The notes: generated by a model from the letters alone, not told the origin. A DNA stretch of 64,000 bases from Symbiodinium natans (GCA_905221605.1 CAJNDS010000484.1:62001-126000); one strand, 5' to 3'; shown: positions 21,063 through 32,239, counted from the first letter of the stretch. Made by a program: numbers and translations.

Positions 21063-21400
21063 GCCTTCAAGTTTGAAGCTTGTCTGCCTTTCAGGATGGT
21101 TCGTATTACTCAAGCTATTCAGCGCAGTCGCCCAGAGACTGCTTGCTCCCTGCAGTTCCTGTAGTAGGTCCGAAGTGTCTCCTGCATTCACGTTCCCCAG
21201 GCCTACCAGGGGTACCAGCGGGACTACGCCACGGAGAAGCCAGAGAACTACATGGCATTTGCATAGCGCTTGGACACGCTGAGCCAGTTCGCGAGGGAGC
21301 AGGAACACATTTGTGCAAGGAGAAGCGTCCCGAGGTGCAGCAGCACGTTCGAGAAGGCACCAATGGCCCGGAGGTGATCCTGAGCAACAACATGTGTGCA
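21063..21400 (+). pseudogene. Possible broken coding fragment
   Basis: One frame reads AYQGYQRDYATEKPENYMAF near 21206-21265, then meets TAG, then continues in the same frame as RLDTLSQFAREQEHICARR to about 21325. The two halves look like one protein segment interrupted by a stop. Alternatively the stop lies in an unrecognised intron. Family unknown. Confidence 0.25.
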
Positions 21401-21449
21401 GACCTTGGCTTGTGGTGCTTGTGGTGCTTGTGGTGCCCATCTTCACATT

Positions 21450-22179
21450 TCATTTGATGCTACTTGACTCACGTTTTGATGCCTCTTGATGTCCGCTTTT
21501 GATGTCGAAGGCCAAGACCGGCATGTGGATGACCTGCTTCTCTGCATCGAGCTTGGGCGCCCAGTAACGGAGACGGCCGTGGGTAGAGCCGGGGTGACGG
21601 GGTGACGCGGGCCTCGTGCTTCGGACAAAGATGGTTTCCTTCCGAGACCTGGCTCCAGGATTTTTGAGCTTCTCGTGACCGTCTAACACTTCTGAGCTGG
21701 GGGCGGCTTGGGGTTTTGAAGGCACCAGGCTGGGCATCCTTAGAGGCAGAAGGTCCCCAACGCGCCCGAGACATCTCTAAGACCCTTGTCTGCGAGGTCC
21801 TGGCTTGTGCGCCAATATGGCAGAAGTGGCGCCCAGCAGCTTGCTGAGATGTTTTCCCGAACAGAGCTGCTGCTGGACGCGAGCGGTGAGACGCTGAGGC
21901 CGTGGCAGCTGGGTACGTTGGATCTCTCACGGTCGTGGTCTGAGGTGAAAGCATGTGAAGCATGTGAAAGCATGTGAAAGCGTGTGAAAGCATGTGAAAG
22001 CACGCATGGAATCACTTTTCATCTGGGAGGTCGCTTTCCGCTCACACACCTTGGGAAAAGGGAAATTCTCGAAGATCCACTCGGAAGTCTCAGGAACGGC
22101 CTGTCCGACGAGAATGTTGCTCGCATCGCAGACCGGCTTCGGCAGCTTCACGTCCGGGTACGTGGCCAAGCGAAAGTAC
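21450..22179 (-). CDS. Candidate minus-strand gene, unknown protein
   Basis: Three stretches on the minus strand look like exons. The 5' one (22179 down to about 22025) reads TYPDVKLPKPVCDASNILVG then QAVPETSEWIFENFPFPKV with mostly G/C-ending codons. The second (about 21880 to 21775) reads ISASCWAPLLPYWRTSQDLA. The third (21737 to 21450) reads RSRKETIFVRSTRPASPR and YWAPKLDAEKQVIHMPVLAF and ends at a stop. A 10-base tandem repeat fills the gap between the first two, as expected for an intron. The plus strand is also open across part of this, so strand is not certain. Function unknown. Confidence 0.35.
21944..22002. repeat. 10-base tandem repeat
   Basis: About six copies of GTGAAAGCAT with small variants. 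Confidence 0.9.
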
Positions 22180-22725
22180 GAATCACAAGATACTACTAGT
22201 ACAAAGGGAATAAAATTTCAAAGAATGCACATCTGTCAGTCAGTCATCGATGATTCAATTCGCGTCAGCCGCGTTCAAGGTGCGATGCCTCGACTTGACA
22301 GCGAACAAAGCCGGGACAAAAGGCCCCGGCAAAAGCGAACGTGCAACAAAAGCCACAGAAGCTCTGCCCTCCCTGGTGAGCAAGGCCTTTTGGCGCTGGA
22401 AGCGTATCTCTGGAATTGTTCCGAGCCATTTCAAGAGATCTCCCTGGCAGAAAACGAGATCTGCGTGGAGGCTGTGTGGAGGATCGAGAGGGTTCTAGCA
22501 TCTAACCGGCAAGCTGTACCATTGCAGGCCGGGTCAGGCGAGGACAATCCGGTCTCGTCTTTCCTTCGTTGTCTCTACAACCACCCCTCGTATCCGCGCA
22601 AGACAAGGCTCAACATGGGCGGGGGCACGGCTATTTGACCTTGAGCTACATGTAGAGCCTATGATACGCGTAAAAAGTGCATCGGTGTGCACATGCGTGG
22701 AACTGCAGTTCCGATGCCGGCGCCC

Positions 22726-23061
22726 TCATTCACCCTCTGGTCCTTCGGCTACGCGCGGGTCTGAGATCGAGTCTCGCTTAAGGCTTGCAGCTTGAAGGCG
22801 ATTTTGAAGGCGATTTGAGCTGAGGAGGGAACAAGATACCCGACCTCCAGCACCTCCTAAAGGAGATCCAGAGGAAGGCTTGGGGCTCATTTGGGAGCTT
22901 GCTGAGCTTGCTGAGCTTGTGCTTGGTTTCGGCTTGGCTTTCAAGGTTGGTGACAAGGCCCACTTCTGCTCTTCTCCAGAGGCCACAAGCTGACGATGGA
23001 AGGCAAACACGAGAGTACACGGGGGCATTGGCATGTGCATGTACACGGTTAGGCCTACCAC
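22726..23061 (-). CDS. Possible minus-strand exon, Ser/Lys/Pro-rich
   Basis: A 111-codon frame on the minus strand includes QLVASGEEQKWALSPTLKAK and a Ser-rich, Pro-Lys-rich continuation, ending RVAEGPEGE. It lies upstream, in minus-strand sense, of the candidate gene at 21450-22179 and could be an earlier exon. Plus-strand readings of the same DNA are less protein-like. Support is weak. Confidence 0.2.
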   Translation of the reverse strand: MVGLTVYMHMPMPPCTLVFAFHRQLVASGEEQKWALSPTLKAKPKPSTSSASSASSQMSPKPSSGSPLGGAGGRVSCSLLSSNRLQNRLQAASLKRDSISDPRVAEGPEGE

Positions 23062-23531
23062 ACGGACGCCGAGGAGTTCCTGTCGAGACCCCGATTGGGG
23101 TTTCGTGCGTTTCCCTTGTCTTAGTCACGAACGCTAGCTAGATCTCTTGGATGCAACGTTTCGCCTTGCCATGTGGGGGTCGCACGTGATAAATGCAACA
23201 GAGTCCGCTAGCTGTTGCAGCCCCTCCTCTCATGTGTCGCACACTCGCCGCATGTTGGTGAGCCCCAACACACCCTTGCCTGTGCTACCTGTAGCTTTGC
23301 AACCCATTGTGGTAGCTAGATGTGTCTGATCTTGAGCACCATGCCCAAGGTCAGTGCACATCTCGGATGTGGAAAGTGTGGAAAGTGCGGACAGCGCGGA
23401 CAGCGCCGCAGAAAGCGCGCAGCAGGGTGAAGGCGCCCAAGGTGCCGAAGCAGGGGTCGAGGCCGAGGCCGGTGCCTGGTTCTTGCCGCTGGGTACTCTA
23501 TGGTACTCTGATTGTAAATTTCCTTCCCTTC

Positions 23532-24010
23532 CCAAAGCGATGCTCCGAGGACTCCGCCTGGCAGCGGCGACAGCGCCGTCGGAAAGCCAAGGAGCTCGCG
23601 CTCAAGGAATCCAGCCCGAAGTCAGATCAAGGTGAGCAAAAGAAGAAGAAAAAGGCCCGCGTAAAGAACGATGAAGGCAAGAAGAAGAAGGCCAAGAAGG
23701 ACGGGACTGGACTATGGACTATATCTGTGACAATGATTGATCCATGATTGCCTGACTCAATGAAGCTCTGTGAGGAAAATGGGAAGACAAAGAAGAAGAA
23801 GAAAAAGAGAAGCAAGCAGGATGAGTCGAAAGAGAACGGGGACCAAGAGGCGCAGCCGGCTTCAGAAGAGGCGACAGAAGAAGGGGAGGACGATCCCGAC
23901 GACGAAGATCCGGCAGATGAGCAGGGTGCGGAGCAAAATGCGGAGCAGGACGCAGAGGGAACGAACGATGGCGTCTCGAGTGAGAAAGAGGCTCGGCGTC
24001 CTCGAAGCGG
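23532..24010 (+). CDS. Lysine-rich then acidic low-complexity protein
   Basis: Two open stretches read in line. The first (about 23538-23712) is basic: QRRQRRRKAKELALKESSPK, then KKKKKARVKNDEGKKKKAKK. The second (about 23763-24010) begins LCEENGKTKKKKKKRSKQDE and turns strongly acidic (EEGEDDPDDEDPADEQGAEQ), with an Asn/Glu/Ala tail. Such charge-segregated proteins are often nuclear, but no domain is visible. The 40-50-base gap between the pieces would be a short intron without a clear donor. Poly-Lys could be an artefact of an AAG-rich repeat, yet the acidic half is not simple-repeat DNA. Confidence 0.4.
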
Positions 24011-24179
24011 TACATGCACAGGTTTGCGCGCTATAGACACAAAGATAGACATATTCGACAGCATGTTGCTTTTTCACCGTCCACGCAACGTAGATGATGC
24101 GAGAGCGGGGGACTGCTCAAACCACAGCAGCGAAAGAAACATCCGGCTTGTCCAAAGTCAAGTTGTGCGGTGAGGCATT

Positions 24180-24940
24180 GCTACCACATTTTTCGTATAG
24201 ACATGAAGTAGCGGCCAAGAAAACCACAACACATCAGAGTTGCGCGCAAGAACTGCTTCCTTTTCCCTGCTAAGCGCCGGCATCAACTGGTGTCCACAAC
24301 GGTTTGGCAAAGTCCGGCTAGATGCCTCGCCGGTCCTCGCCACCTCACATGCTCTGTGCGAAAGCGACGACAGTTCTCGGACAATCTCAACAGCAGCTCG
24401 CGATGATTCACAGTTCATGCTTGCAGTTACATCTCATCGATGGGTTGATCTTTGCTCGCGCACGCTTTTTCGCAGTCCTATGGGGCCCGAGCCTCAAAAA
24501 GCAGCCCGAAAGAAGGACTGCAGTGTTGGTTGTCCTTCGGGTTGAATGCTCAGCCCCTGAAGTAGATAGACTATTGGATGTTGTGTTGGGCCCACGACCT
24601 GTGATTACCCATGCCATCCCATGCCCAAGCTGACGGGCTAAAGCCAGAACTGCAGCTTGGGGCGGTGCAATGCAAGAGCAACAAAGCAATGGGCCGCAAG
24701 CACGCACCGGTGCCAACGATGATTTCCATGTGTTGGCTGGCAGCCTCTCCTCAAGCAAGGGGCACAGAAAGGGGCTTAGCCAAATTGTGGTGTTCCTTGA
24801 GCCGTTTCCTCTGCCGGCTCCCTTCCAAGTGCCTCTACGCGCAAGCCGCTGATGGGCTCGTTTGATGCGTAGTTTTCTGCATTCCAAAGACCTCTTTGCA
24901 ATTTCCTCCAATTTTTGAAATATATTTGAGTGTGCTTTCA
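24180..24940. other. No gene identified
   Basis: No supported exon. The end (24930-24940) is a pyrimidine-rich acceptor-like sequence leading into the next exon. Confidence 0.35.
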
Positions 24941-25056
24941 GAGCATTACCTCGCATCATTCAACAGCAAAAAGGCCGATGAAGTGAAATCGGTGGAGAAG
25001 GAGCCGCCGGAGGATCCCAGGCCGGAAGCCGTGACAGCGCCGGCGCCTTACATCAG
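24941..25056 (+). CDS. Probable exon, unknown protein
   Basis: After GTGCTTTCAG the frame reads EHYLASFNSKKADEVKSVEK, then EPPEDPRPEAVTAPAPYIRE, and runs into a GA-rich patch. It looks like a linker between domains. It may belong with the lysine-rich exons upstream (23.5-24.0 kb) or the exons at 25.8-26.2 kb. Confidence 0.35.
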
Positions 25057-25840
25057 AGAGAGAGGGAGAGAGAGGGCAAGCGAGTACGTCGTCGGCCCCG
25101 CCGTTGCTCCTCTCGTCTTCTGTTTCTGGGCAGCTGGAGCAGATGGGTCCGGGATCAAGTCCAGAGGTTTGAACTGGCTTGGACATGCGGTAAGTTCCGA
25201 GCAGTTTCCTCACAGTTTAACTGTGTCTTTCACTAGATTTGATCCCAGGCTTTAGCATAATGTAATCGCTGGACGTGTCTTGCCCAAGAATCCGCTCTGA
25301 AGCCCTTTTTATATCTCCGAAATAGTCCCTTCGGCTTCCAGCACTTTCTGAGAACCACCAGGGCAAGGCCCCTCAACCGGATGCCTAGAACTCCGAAAAC
25401 TGCAGACACAGAGCACTGCCGCGAGCACAAAGCGGAGGGGAGCGTAGCGCGGGGGGGAGTGCGGGGAAGCGCAAGGGAAGTGGCGGAGAGGTAAGGGGGG
25501 GGGGGAAGTGCAGGAAGCCGGCGCTGAAACTTTGAGACTTCCAGGCCACCGATGCGGACCTTCTGTCCGACAGCGCTCTCATTGGAGGAGATGCCCTAAG
25601 CTGGCACCAGACTGGTCTTTGTTTGCTCAGCTGTGTAGTCACGCAGTCTCCAGGATCAGGCGAGCCTGAAGAAGGAGACGGTGGAGAGACTAAGGCCACC
25701 TCGGGTTCCAGCAATTGAGGGCTGTCATATGCCATATGCTGTGATACGACCATGGGTTTTGGGTCTTGTGTCACCCTGCTGTTGCGATCTGGTACAGAGG
25801 GGCATGCCGAGGAAATGTCCGCATTGTCCCCCCGCCCAGA
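25057..25840. other. No gene identified; probable intron
   Basis: Includes a G-rich patch (25494-25507). I see no supported exon; if the flanking exons belong to one gene, this is intronic. Confidence 0.3.
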
Positions 25841-26200
25841 GATCCGAAAGTCTGTTCTTGCGGAGGCAAATGGAGGGCCTACTAGACAGCATCGGCGAAA
25901 GTGCTCTGACAAAGCTGGCCGAGCTGACAGTGGGAGACCCGAAATACTGTGAAGTACCTTCCTACCCCGCTTAAGAGCTTACCAGACTCGCAGCGTTTCC
26001 AAGGTGCGGCTGCTCGCGAGCGGCAAGCGATCGGAGGACATGCTGATGGAGCTGAAACCCTTTGCCCGAGCCCTCATCAAAAGCTTCACAGAGCTGCGCA
26101 AAACCGAGATGCTGAACTGCCTCTCAAGGTGGGCAAGCAGCGAGCTTCGGAGCTGGCAGCACCTCAGACGCAAGACGAAGGGAGCGCGAACCATGACCAT
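25841..26200 (+). CDS. Probable exons, helical unknown protein
   Basis: Two adjoining pieces look translated. The first reads LFLRRQMEGLLDSIGESALT then KLAELTVGDPKYCEVPSY and stops at 25971-25973. The second, in another frame from about 25977, reads RLLASGKRSEDMLMELKPFA then RALIKSFTELRKTEMLNCLS, with a GT donor after CTCTCAAG (26128). Both are rich in leucine helices. A short intron must join them. The pattern recalls helical-repeat organelle RNA-binding proteins, but no diagnostic motif is present. Confidence 0.35.
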
Positions 26201-26928
26201 GAGTCAATGAGAGTACATGATTGTATATGAGAGTCCACCGAAACACTGCGTCGTGTAGGGATCACGGGGCGTAGGGCGGTCCTTGAGATTTGCTTTTTTC
26301 CACTGAAGGCATGGGTCGAGGAGCGTTGCGAATCTCGGGACCCGAGTGAGGCAGACATAGAGACACAAAAAGAGGGTCGTGCTCCAGCAGCCCAGGGAAC
26401 CTCATGGAGCTCTGTCTCTCTGTGAGCTCTTTGCCGCCTCATGTCTGGCATGGACCATAACTGGCTGCCCAACCTCAAGGTGAAGTGGCGTAGGGTGACG
26501 ACGAGGTGGTAGAGTTACTTGTGCCATCCCCTGATCACGAGCTGCACTTGCAAACCAGTCCATCGTACCAATGTACATCAAATAGATCAACATCTCCAAG
26601 ATGTAGAATCGCAGCTGCGCGCAGACAGCCCAGCCTCCTGCTCTCAGTAGAGCATTTGTCAGCTTGGAGCTTCCAGCGATGTGTGCAATGTCCTGCACGG
26701 CCGCTGTGCCGTGCTCAAGATGAGCTAAGTCTCATGAAGTCTTTCCAGGTCCTTCCTTAAGTCCCTCGAAGTATCGGAGGGTGCTCGGATTGTCTCCTTC
26801 ATCCCCAGGGATGACTCCATGCCTGCAAGCAATCTGTGGGTCAGGATCCTCAGCACATCTCAGCACCCCCAAGCTCTCTTGCGAATCCCCTGAAGAAACA
26901 CGCTTTCTCACCCTGAGGAGAGCGAGCT
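26201..26928. other. No firm gene
   Basis: A minus-strand frame (26698 to 26402) contains an aromatic segment (LRFYILEMLIYLMYIGTMDW) and ends with VGQPVMVHARHEAA; it could be a retroelement remnant but has no diagnostic motif. Otherwise nothing is supported. Confidence 0.3.
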
Positions 26929-27026
26929 GGTGGCCGGAGTGGCCTTTCGCCCTCAGAAGTGCAAGCCTTCCCAAAACGGCGTGGCCCTTTGCTGCCCGGC
27001 GGGGGGGTTGGTTGTAGGGTTTCTGC
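26929..27026 (+). repeat. Direct repeat, copy 1
   Basis: Starts GGTGGCCGGAGTGGCCTTTC, runs through AAAACGGCGT and a G run, and ends TAGGGTTTCTGC. Copy 2 lies at 28256-28387 and is the same for the first ~60 bases, with a much longer G run. Confidence 0.9.
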
Positions 27027-27606
27027 CGTTAGGCGCTGGGGTCAATTTGTCTCCTTACTCATTGTCATTTTTCATTACAGATCATCTCATTCATTCTACA
27101 TCATTATCTCCCCCTCAAGCGTTTTATGGTGGTTGGTTCTGGGGTTTCATCCTCCAATCTTCAGTTTTAAGTGTTTTCATTCTCCTCCTTCATCACATTT
27201 TGTCACTTCACACATTATTTCAGCGAAATATTTTCAGGGATTTCTCAAATTCAAGGATTTCTGGGGTGTTGGCGGTTGTGTTGTTTGGTAGGTTCTGGCG
27301 CTAAACTTCTGCTTGAAGGTTTGTTTGGGAAGGTTTTCCTTTAAGCGGATTCTTCAGGGTATCGGTTGCAACGATGACGTTGATGTTTTCAGCGACGGCT
27401 TCTCTAAAATGCACCCGACTCGCTTGTTTTTTTTTTTTTTTCAATCTTGCTTTCAACGCAGACTGAATCATGTTTCAGAAGTCACACTGCACAAGTGAGC
27501 TTGAACAACTTCGCTTCATTCCATTAGCAATTCGTGTTCAAGTTTAGAGACCCTTCTTGTTAATCACACGCAATGGCTTCTGGCGGAAGCGGAGGCTACG
27601 AAGTTG
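27008..27606 (+). repeat. Left inverted arm of foldback element
   Basis: Pairs with 28389-29005 on the other strand. Matching landmarks include TTCTACATCATTATCTCCCC, TTTCAGCGAAATATTTTCAG, and the closing ATGGCTTCT...GGCTACGAAGTT. Confidence 0.85.
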
Positions 27607-28095
27607 ACCCAAACCAAACCGTGTTCTGGCCAAGCCTTCCACTGATGCAGAAGGTACTCAAACCATGGACACAGTCAAAGATGACAAGAAATCCTACAAG
27701 CTGTTGAAATTTCAATGGGACGACTCCTTCAAGGAAATTTACAACGCCATGGACACCAAGACCCTTGATGATGAGAAGGAGAAGTGGCTCACGAAACTGC
27801 AGGACGCAGTTCTTCACTGAGAGTTTCTCAAGGACAAGGTCAACGCAAAATCCGCTGACGATGGTGTGAAGATGAAGGTATGGGTCACCTACAACGGCCT
27901 ACCAAAAGACCCTGGAAACCCTTAACCTCCTGTTGGATGGGGGAGAGTGATGAGATCGCAGAGCAGTCGGAGAGGTTCCACGTCCCGGTGTGTGTCTTTC
28001 AGGGTGATTCCGCCGTCGACCCGCTTCTTGCAACAAGTCCTGAAGAGGAGGAAGAGCAGGAAGAGAAGGAACGAGGCGCAGAGGAGGACAACTAA
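27574..28095 (+). pseudogene. Decayed frame inside the foldback element
   Basis: An ATG at about 27574 starts MASGGSGGYEVDPNQTVF, and the arms include this start. After an apparent one-base shift the reading continues as KPSTDAEGTQTMDTVKDDKK, then LLKFQWDDSFKEIYNAMDTK, reaches a TGA near 27818, and goes on in the same frame with EFLKDKVNAKSADDGVKMKV to a TAA near 27925. A further piece in another frame ends with a Glu-rich tail at 28093-28095. Codons here end in A/T more often than in the neighbouring genes. It looks like the damaged gene of the element. I do not recognise the protein. Confidence 0.45.
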
Positions 28096-28255
28096 GGCGG
28101 CTGGCTACCCCCCGCCCTTTGTATAGTCAGCGGCGTTGGGGCTGTCGTCGCCACTGGTTGCGCAAGGCAAAGAGAAATGGAGAGCGCGTGCGTCCAGGCA
28201 ATCTGGAAACATTTACAGTCATCGTGTTAGATTTTTGCCCTTCTCTCATCTTCAT

Positions 28256-28324
28256 GGTGGCCGGAGTGGCCTTTCGCCCTCAGAAGTGCAAGCCTTCCCA
28301 AAACGGCGTTGCTCTTTGCCGCGG

Positions 28325-28363
<39 letters not shown>

Positions 28364-28387
28364 AAGAGTTGGTTGTAGGGTTTCTGC
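28256..28387 (+). repeat. Direct repeat, copy 2
   Basis: Near-identical to 26929-27026 apart from the expanded G run (about 28326-28352) and the insert GATTGTAGAAGA. It ends exactly at TTTCTGC, where the inverted right arm begins. Confidence 0.9.
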
Positions 28388-28388
28388 T

Positions 28389-28899
28389 AACTTCGTAGCC
28401 TCCGTTCCGCTAGAAGCCATTGCGTGTGATGAACAAGAAGGGTCTCTAAACTTGAACACAACTTGCTAATGGAATGAAGCGAAGTTGTCAAGCTCACTTG
28501 TGCAGTGTGACTTCTGAAACATGATTCAGTCTGCGTTGAAAGCAAGATTGAAAAAAAAAACACGCGAGTCGGGCACACTTTAGAGAAGCCGTCGCTGAAA
28601 ACGGCAACGTCATCGTTGTAACCGATACCCTGAAGAATCCGCTTAAAGGAAAACCTTCCCAAACAAACCTTCAAGCAGAAGTTTAGCGCCAGAACCTACC
28701 AAACAACACAACCGCCAACACTCCAGAAATCTTTGAATTTGAGAAATCCCTGAAAATATTTCGCTGAAATAATGTGTGAAGTGACGAAATGTGATGAAGG
28801 AGGAGGATAAAAACACTTAAAACTGACGATTGGAGGATGAAACCCAGAACCAACCCCCATAAACCGCTTGAGGGGGAGATAATGATGTAGAATGAATGC

Positions 28900-28932
<33 letters not shown>

Positions 28933-29005
28933 AATGATATGTGAACATATGTGATGAAGAATAAAGTTGACCCCAGCGCCTTACGGCAGAAACCCTGCAA
29001 CCAGC
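28389..29005 (-). repeat. Right inverted arm of foldback element
   Basis: Reverse copy of 27008-27606. It carries a GAT/ATC expansion (28900-28930) absent from the left arm. Confidence 0.85.
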
Positions 29006-29030
29006 CTTTCTACAATTCTTTTTTTGGGGG

Positions 29031-31380
29031 GGGGCATGGGGCACCTACCCCGCTGCGCGCTGGGAACTGGGAGCCCGCGCGCAGCTGCAGGCCGCTGGAC
29101 GGACAGCACCTTTGCGGCGGAGGATGGCGTCCGGTTGGCCTACAGGACCACATCGGAGCAGTCGCCGTTGCCTCCCATGTTTAGAACGTATCTGGGATCT
29201 GCTGCGTGTAAGCTTGCACTTGGGTTGTGGGTGTCCTCATCTGCACATCTGACCCTCAGAGGCTTTACAGGAGCGCCAGCGCTGAGGCTGGCCAGGCGCC
29301 TGGAAAATGCTGGAAGATGCTGGAAGGGTTTTGTGGGCTTGAGCGTTTGGGTGCCCCGGGGGGGGGGGAGGGGGGTTTAGAAACGATATCAAACGGGCTG
29401 GATTGCAGGCGGCTCCATGTCGATGGAGTCGAGGGCTTTGTGGCGGTGGATAACTGTATATGGTAGTCACTTCAAAGCTTGCCGGCTCGGATTCGTAGGA
29501 CAAGACTTCTTGAAGGTGAGGTTATGTGGGAAGTTGAATGCCGGGGATTCAGGCTGTGGACGCTAAGGCGTCCCGGAGGTCACGCGTATGTTACGCAAAT
29601 CTTTTGAAAGAGTTTCCGCTGTTTCCGCTAGGGTTCCAGGGCCTACGGCCCGAGGCCAGCAAATAAAGACACAAAATGCCTTCGACCTCGAAGCCCTTCA
29701 AAGCCCCCAAGTTCCCCAAGGCGCCCCGAAACCCGAACATCCTTCGAAACATGACGAGCCCCTTTCAGAGTAGGAAGCCCGTCTTCCGATGCTGATCTAC
29801 TTCCATGCCAACGCCGAGCTTTGCACGGACCTGGAGGAGCCCAGTTGAGTCTTGATTCGGGGGTTGGGAATTAGGTGGGGAGGGGTGGATTGGAGTGTAG
29901 AGCCTTTTTCGTAGACTTGGGCCCAGCACGCTTGTGGCAAGAGTCGGTTTCAGCTTCACGCCTGTCAGTGTTGCAAGTTCATGAGAAGCTCATGTCAGGA
30001 TAAGCAAGCCACGTTAGAGTCTGTAGAGTCTGTGGACGCTCGGGTTTTTGTTACTTCCAAGTCGTAAGTCTTGCAAGTTCATGAGCAGCTACTGCCACGA
30101 TAGGCAAGCATGCAGACTGCGCTTCGGGCGTTGGATTGGAGTTTCAAAACGCTTGAGTTCTGATATCGGGTGCCACCATGGACAACAACCTTTCTTAGAC
30201 AGCACTTCCGGGCTATCTAGTGATGTGGTTGCAAATCTTCTGTGTCGAGCATTCTCAAGTATAGCTCTATGCATAGTTCCCGGGTTTTTAATTTCGCAAG
30301 ACGAGCATTGACCAGGGAGACGTGAACCACTTCTTCGACTGCGGGTTTTCCCTCGTGCTGTGCCCAGAGGCGGGTGCGAAGATTTGGTACGCGTGAAGTG
30401 CCAGATAAGTTTCGTTTTGCCTCGATGGTCATTGCGTGGAGCTGATGAACTGTTTGCTCTGGACATGAAAATGCCTCATCATGATGAGCCACGGTTCGAG
30501 ACTACAAGTATATCCTCTGGCAACAGATAAAGGCTTCGATAAAGGCCTTGCCACGGTGTTATGACTGGTTATCCCCTTGAAGTGGACCCGGCTTTCACCT
30601 GAAGATGTTGACGGACTTTCGTAGAAAGCAAATCACCGAAGCACCCGGCGCTGCCAAAGCCTATATAAAGCGAGGATGGTGGCAGCCCTGCACAGTGTGT
30701 CAGCAGAGCCCCAAAGAGTTCTCCGACGCCATTTTTTGACAGTGGCCTTCAATGGCTTGAAAAGCTTCTGCGTCTTTAGGAAAGCAGCTGGCTTGAGTCC
30801 TTTGAGCTAATAATGAATGTCACCACAAGAAGAATCAAGTGCAACGTGAGCGAGCATTGTGCATGCAGCTTGCAGGCCGCAATCCCTGCTCAACCTTACT
30901 TTCCCTCCAGCGGAGCAGCATGCATCCACAGGGCCCGAACTGGTTTGAACGCTCGGTCTCCTTGAGTGTCATTAGTGCTTAGGCAGGCTTAAAGTCACAC
31001 GTGTGCGAGAACACGTGTGCGTGCACTGGTGTGAGCGTGCGATTTTGAAACGTCATCTTCGACTGAGAGTTAAGTTTGATTTGCAAGGTTCTTGCTGTAA
31101 CATGTTGGTGCTGCGACGGTTTCCTGACGCCCCTGGCAGTACCGTGGCTTCGCCTGGAGCGAAGGGAAGCCAAGTGCCCACCACAGAGGGTTGCAGCAAA
31201 CTCATCGGCAATCAATACTGCTACGAAAAAATCAGCTTCTTTCCTGTCACTTGCTGCCTGCAATGCTCAGACAGAAATACGGGCGGGGGATCCGAGATAT
31301 TTTTCCGACAAGTACATGCTGTCGGTAAAGCACCGCGGCACCCAGAGTATTCCTAAATCACGTCAGGAAGGGCACGGGAG
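29031..31380. other. No gene identified
   Basis: No supported exon. A G run lies at 29359-29375. Near 30002-30020 the words TAGAGTCTG repeat in tandem, and TTGCAAGTTCATGAG occurs twice (about 29972 and 30071). Confidence 0.4.
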
Positions 31381-31382
31381 GA

Positions 31383-31416
31383 GGGAGGAAGGAAGGAAGG
31401 AAGGAAGGAAGGAAGG
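31383..31416. repeat. GGAA microsatellite
   Basis: Seven or eight copies of GGAA. Confidence 0.95.
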
Positions 31417-31733
31417 TTCCCTGCACCCCAGACCCCTTCAGAAACGAACAAGGGCCACTAGCAAAGCAACCGGCAACACAGAAGTCAGTAAGTCCTGGGC
31501 CGCCAAGAGTTGGGCTTGGGGACTCCTCAAAACGCCTCTTGGTCCGCCTCAGGCTTGAAACGCCTCTATCCCGACAGCGAAGCCCTCATGCAGGCGGAAC
31601 GGAGGGCTCTTATGCTCTGAGTGGGTCCCTATGGGGGGGGAGTCGCTCTTCATCCCCAAGGCCCTGCCTTCCATCCTGGAAGCTGCGGGCATCCAGGCCA
31701 CGGAATTTCGCGTGCCTAGGGCCGTCGGTGCAG

Positions 31734-31778
31734 TAGGGTTTAGGGTTTAGGGTTTGGGGTTTGGGGTTTAGGGGTTAT
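31734..31778 (+). repeat. Interstitial telomere-like block, TTTAGGG type
   Basis: The run reads TAGGGTTTAGGGTTTAGGGT followed by variant units TTTGGGG and a last TTTAGGGG. The TTTAGGG unit is the plant-type telomere repeat also used by dinoflagellates. It lies in mid-sequence, not at an end. Confidence 0.8.
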
Positions 31779-31779
31779 G

Positions 31780-32200
31780 TTTCCTGCAGAGGCGGACGTG
31801 CAAATTGTTTTGCACGGACGAAGCCGGGGGGCCCAGAGGAGATCGAAAGAAGCCTCTCAAGAACGCCGAGTCGAACCGATAGGTCCAAGAGAAGCAAAGT
31901 GGGAGGGCCCACCAAGATTGAAAGATGGAGTGGGCGGAGTGATGAGGGAAATCATCGACCACTTCTTCATGCAATAATACATGGAGGCTGGCGACCCTCT
32001 GCAGGAGGTGCTCAGCTGCCGTAAATCGCACCAGTGCATTTCGCTCACCACACGTGGCCCAGCGTCACCCGCTTTGATGGGCTTTAGTGGTCAAACAGGT
32101 GGCGGGATGTCGCGGGTGACCCCCCGCTGGTGCGATGTTTCGCTCTCGCTCTCGCTCTCGCTCTCGCGCTCGCGCTCGCTCTCTCTCTCGCTCTCTCCCG

Positions 32201-32239
<39 letters not shown>

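Larger units (their letters stand above)
26929..29030. mobile_element. Foldback element with ~600-base inverted arms
   Basis: The left arm (27008-27606) and the right arm (28389-29005) are inverted copies that agree at the great majority of positions, differing by a GAT microsatellite in the right arm, a longer T run in the left arm and scattered substitutions. The outer ends begin GGTTGTAGGGTTTCTGCC (left) and its near-complement (right). Between the arms sits a decayed open frame. A direct copy of the left flank plus the first bases of the element (28256-28387) lies just inside the right arm and breaks off at TTTCTGC. The left arm is T-rich, unlike the neighbouring DNA. No transposase is visible, so this is probably a non-autonomous or rearranged element. 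Confidence 0.7.

Noticed and set aside
20504-21070. Proline-rich 188-codon minus frame
   Set aside because: Again poly-G translated backwards.
23322-23535. Coding extension upstream of the Lys-rich exon
   Set aside because: GTGCGGACAGCGC-type short repeats explain the open frame and no acceptor fits.
26402-26698. Copia-type retroelement integrase remnant on the minus strand
   Set aside because: Aromatic-rich frame without any catalytic motif, LTR or neighbouring retroelement domain.
30661-30670. TATA box (CTATATAAAG)
   Set aside because: No gene follows, and dinoflagellate promoters are not known to use a canonical TATA box; a single 8-mer is expected by chance.
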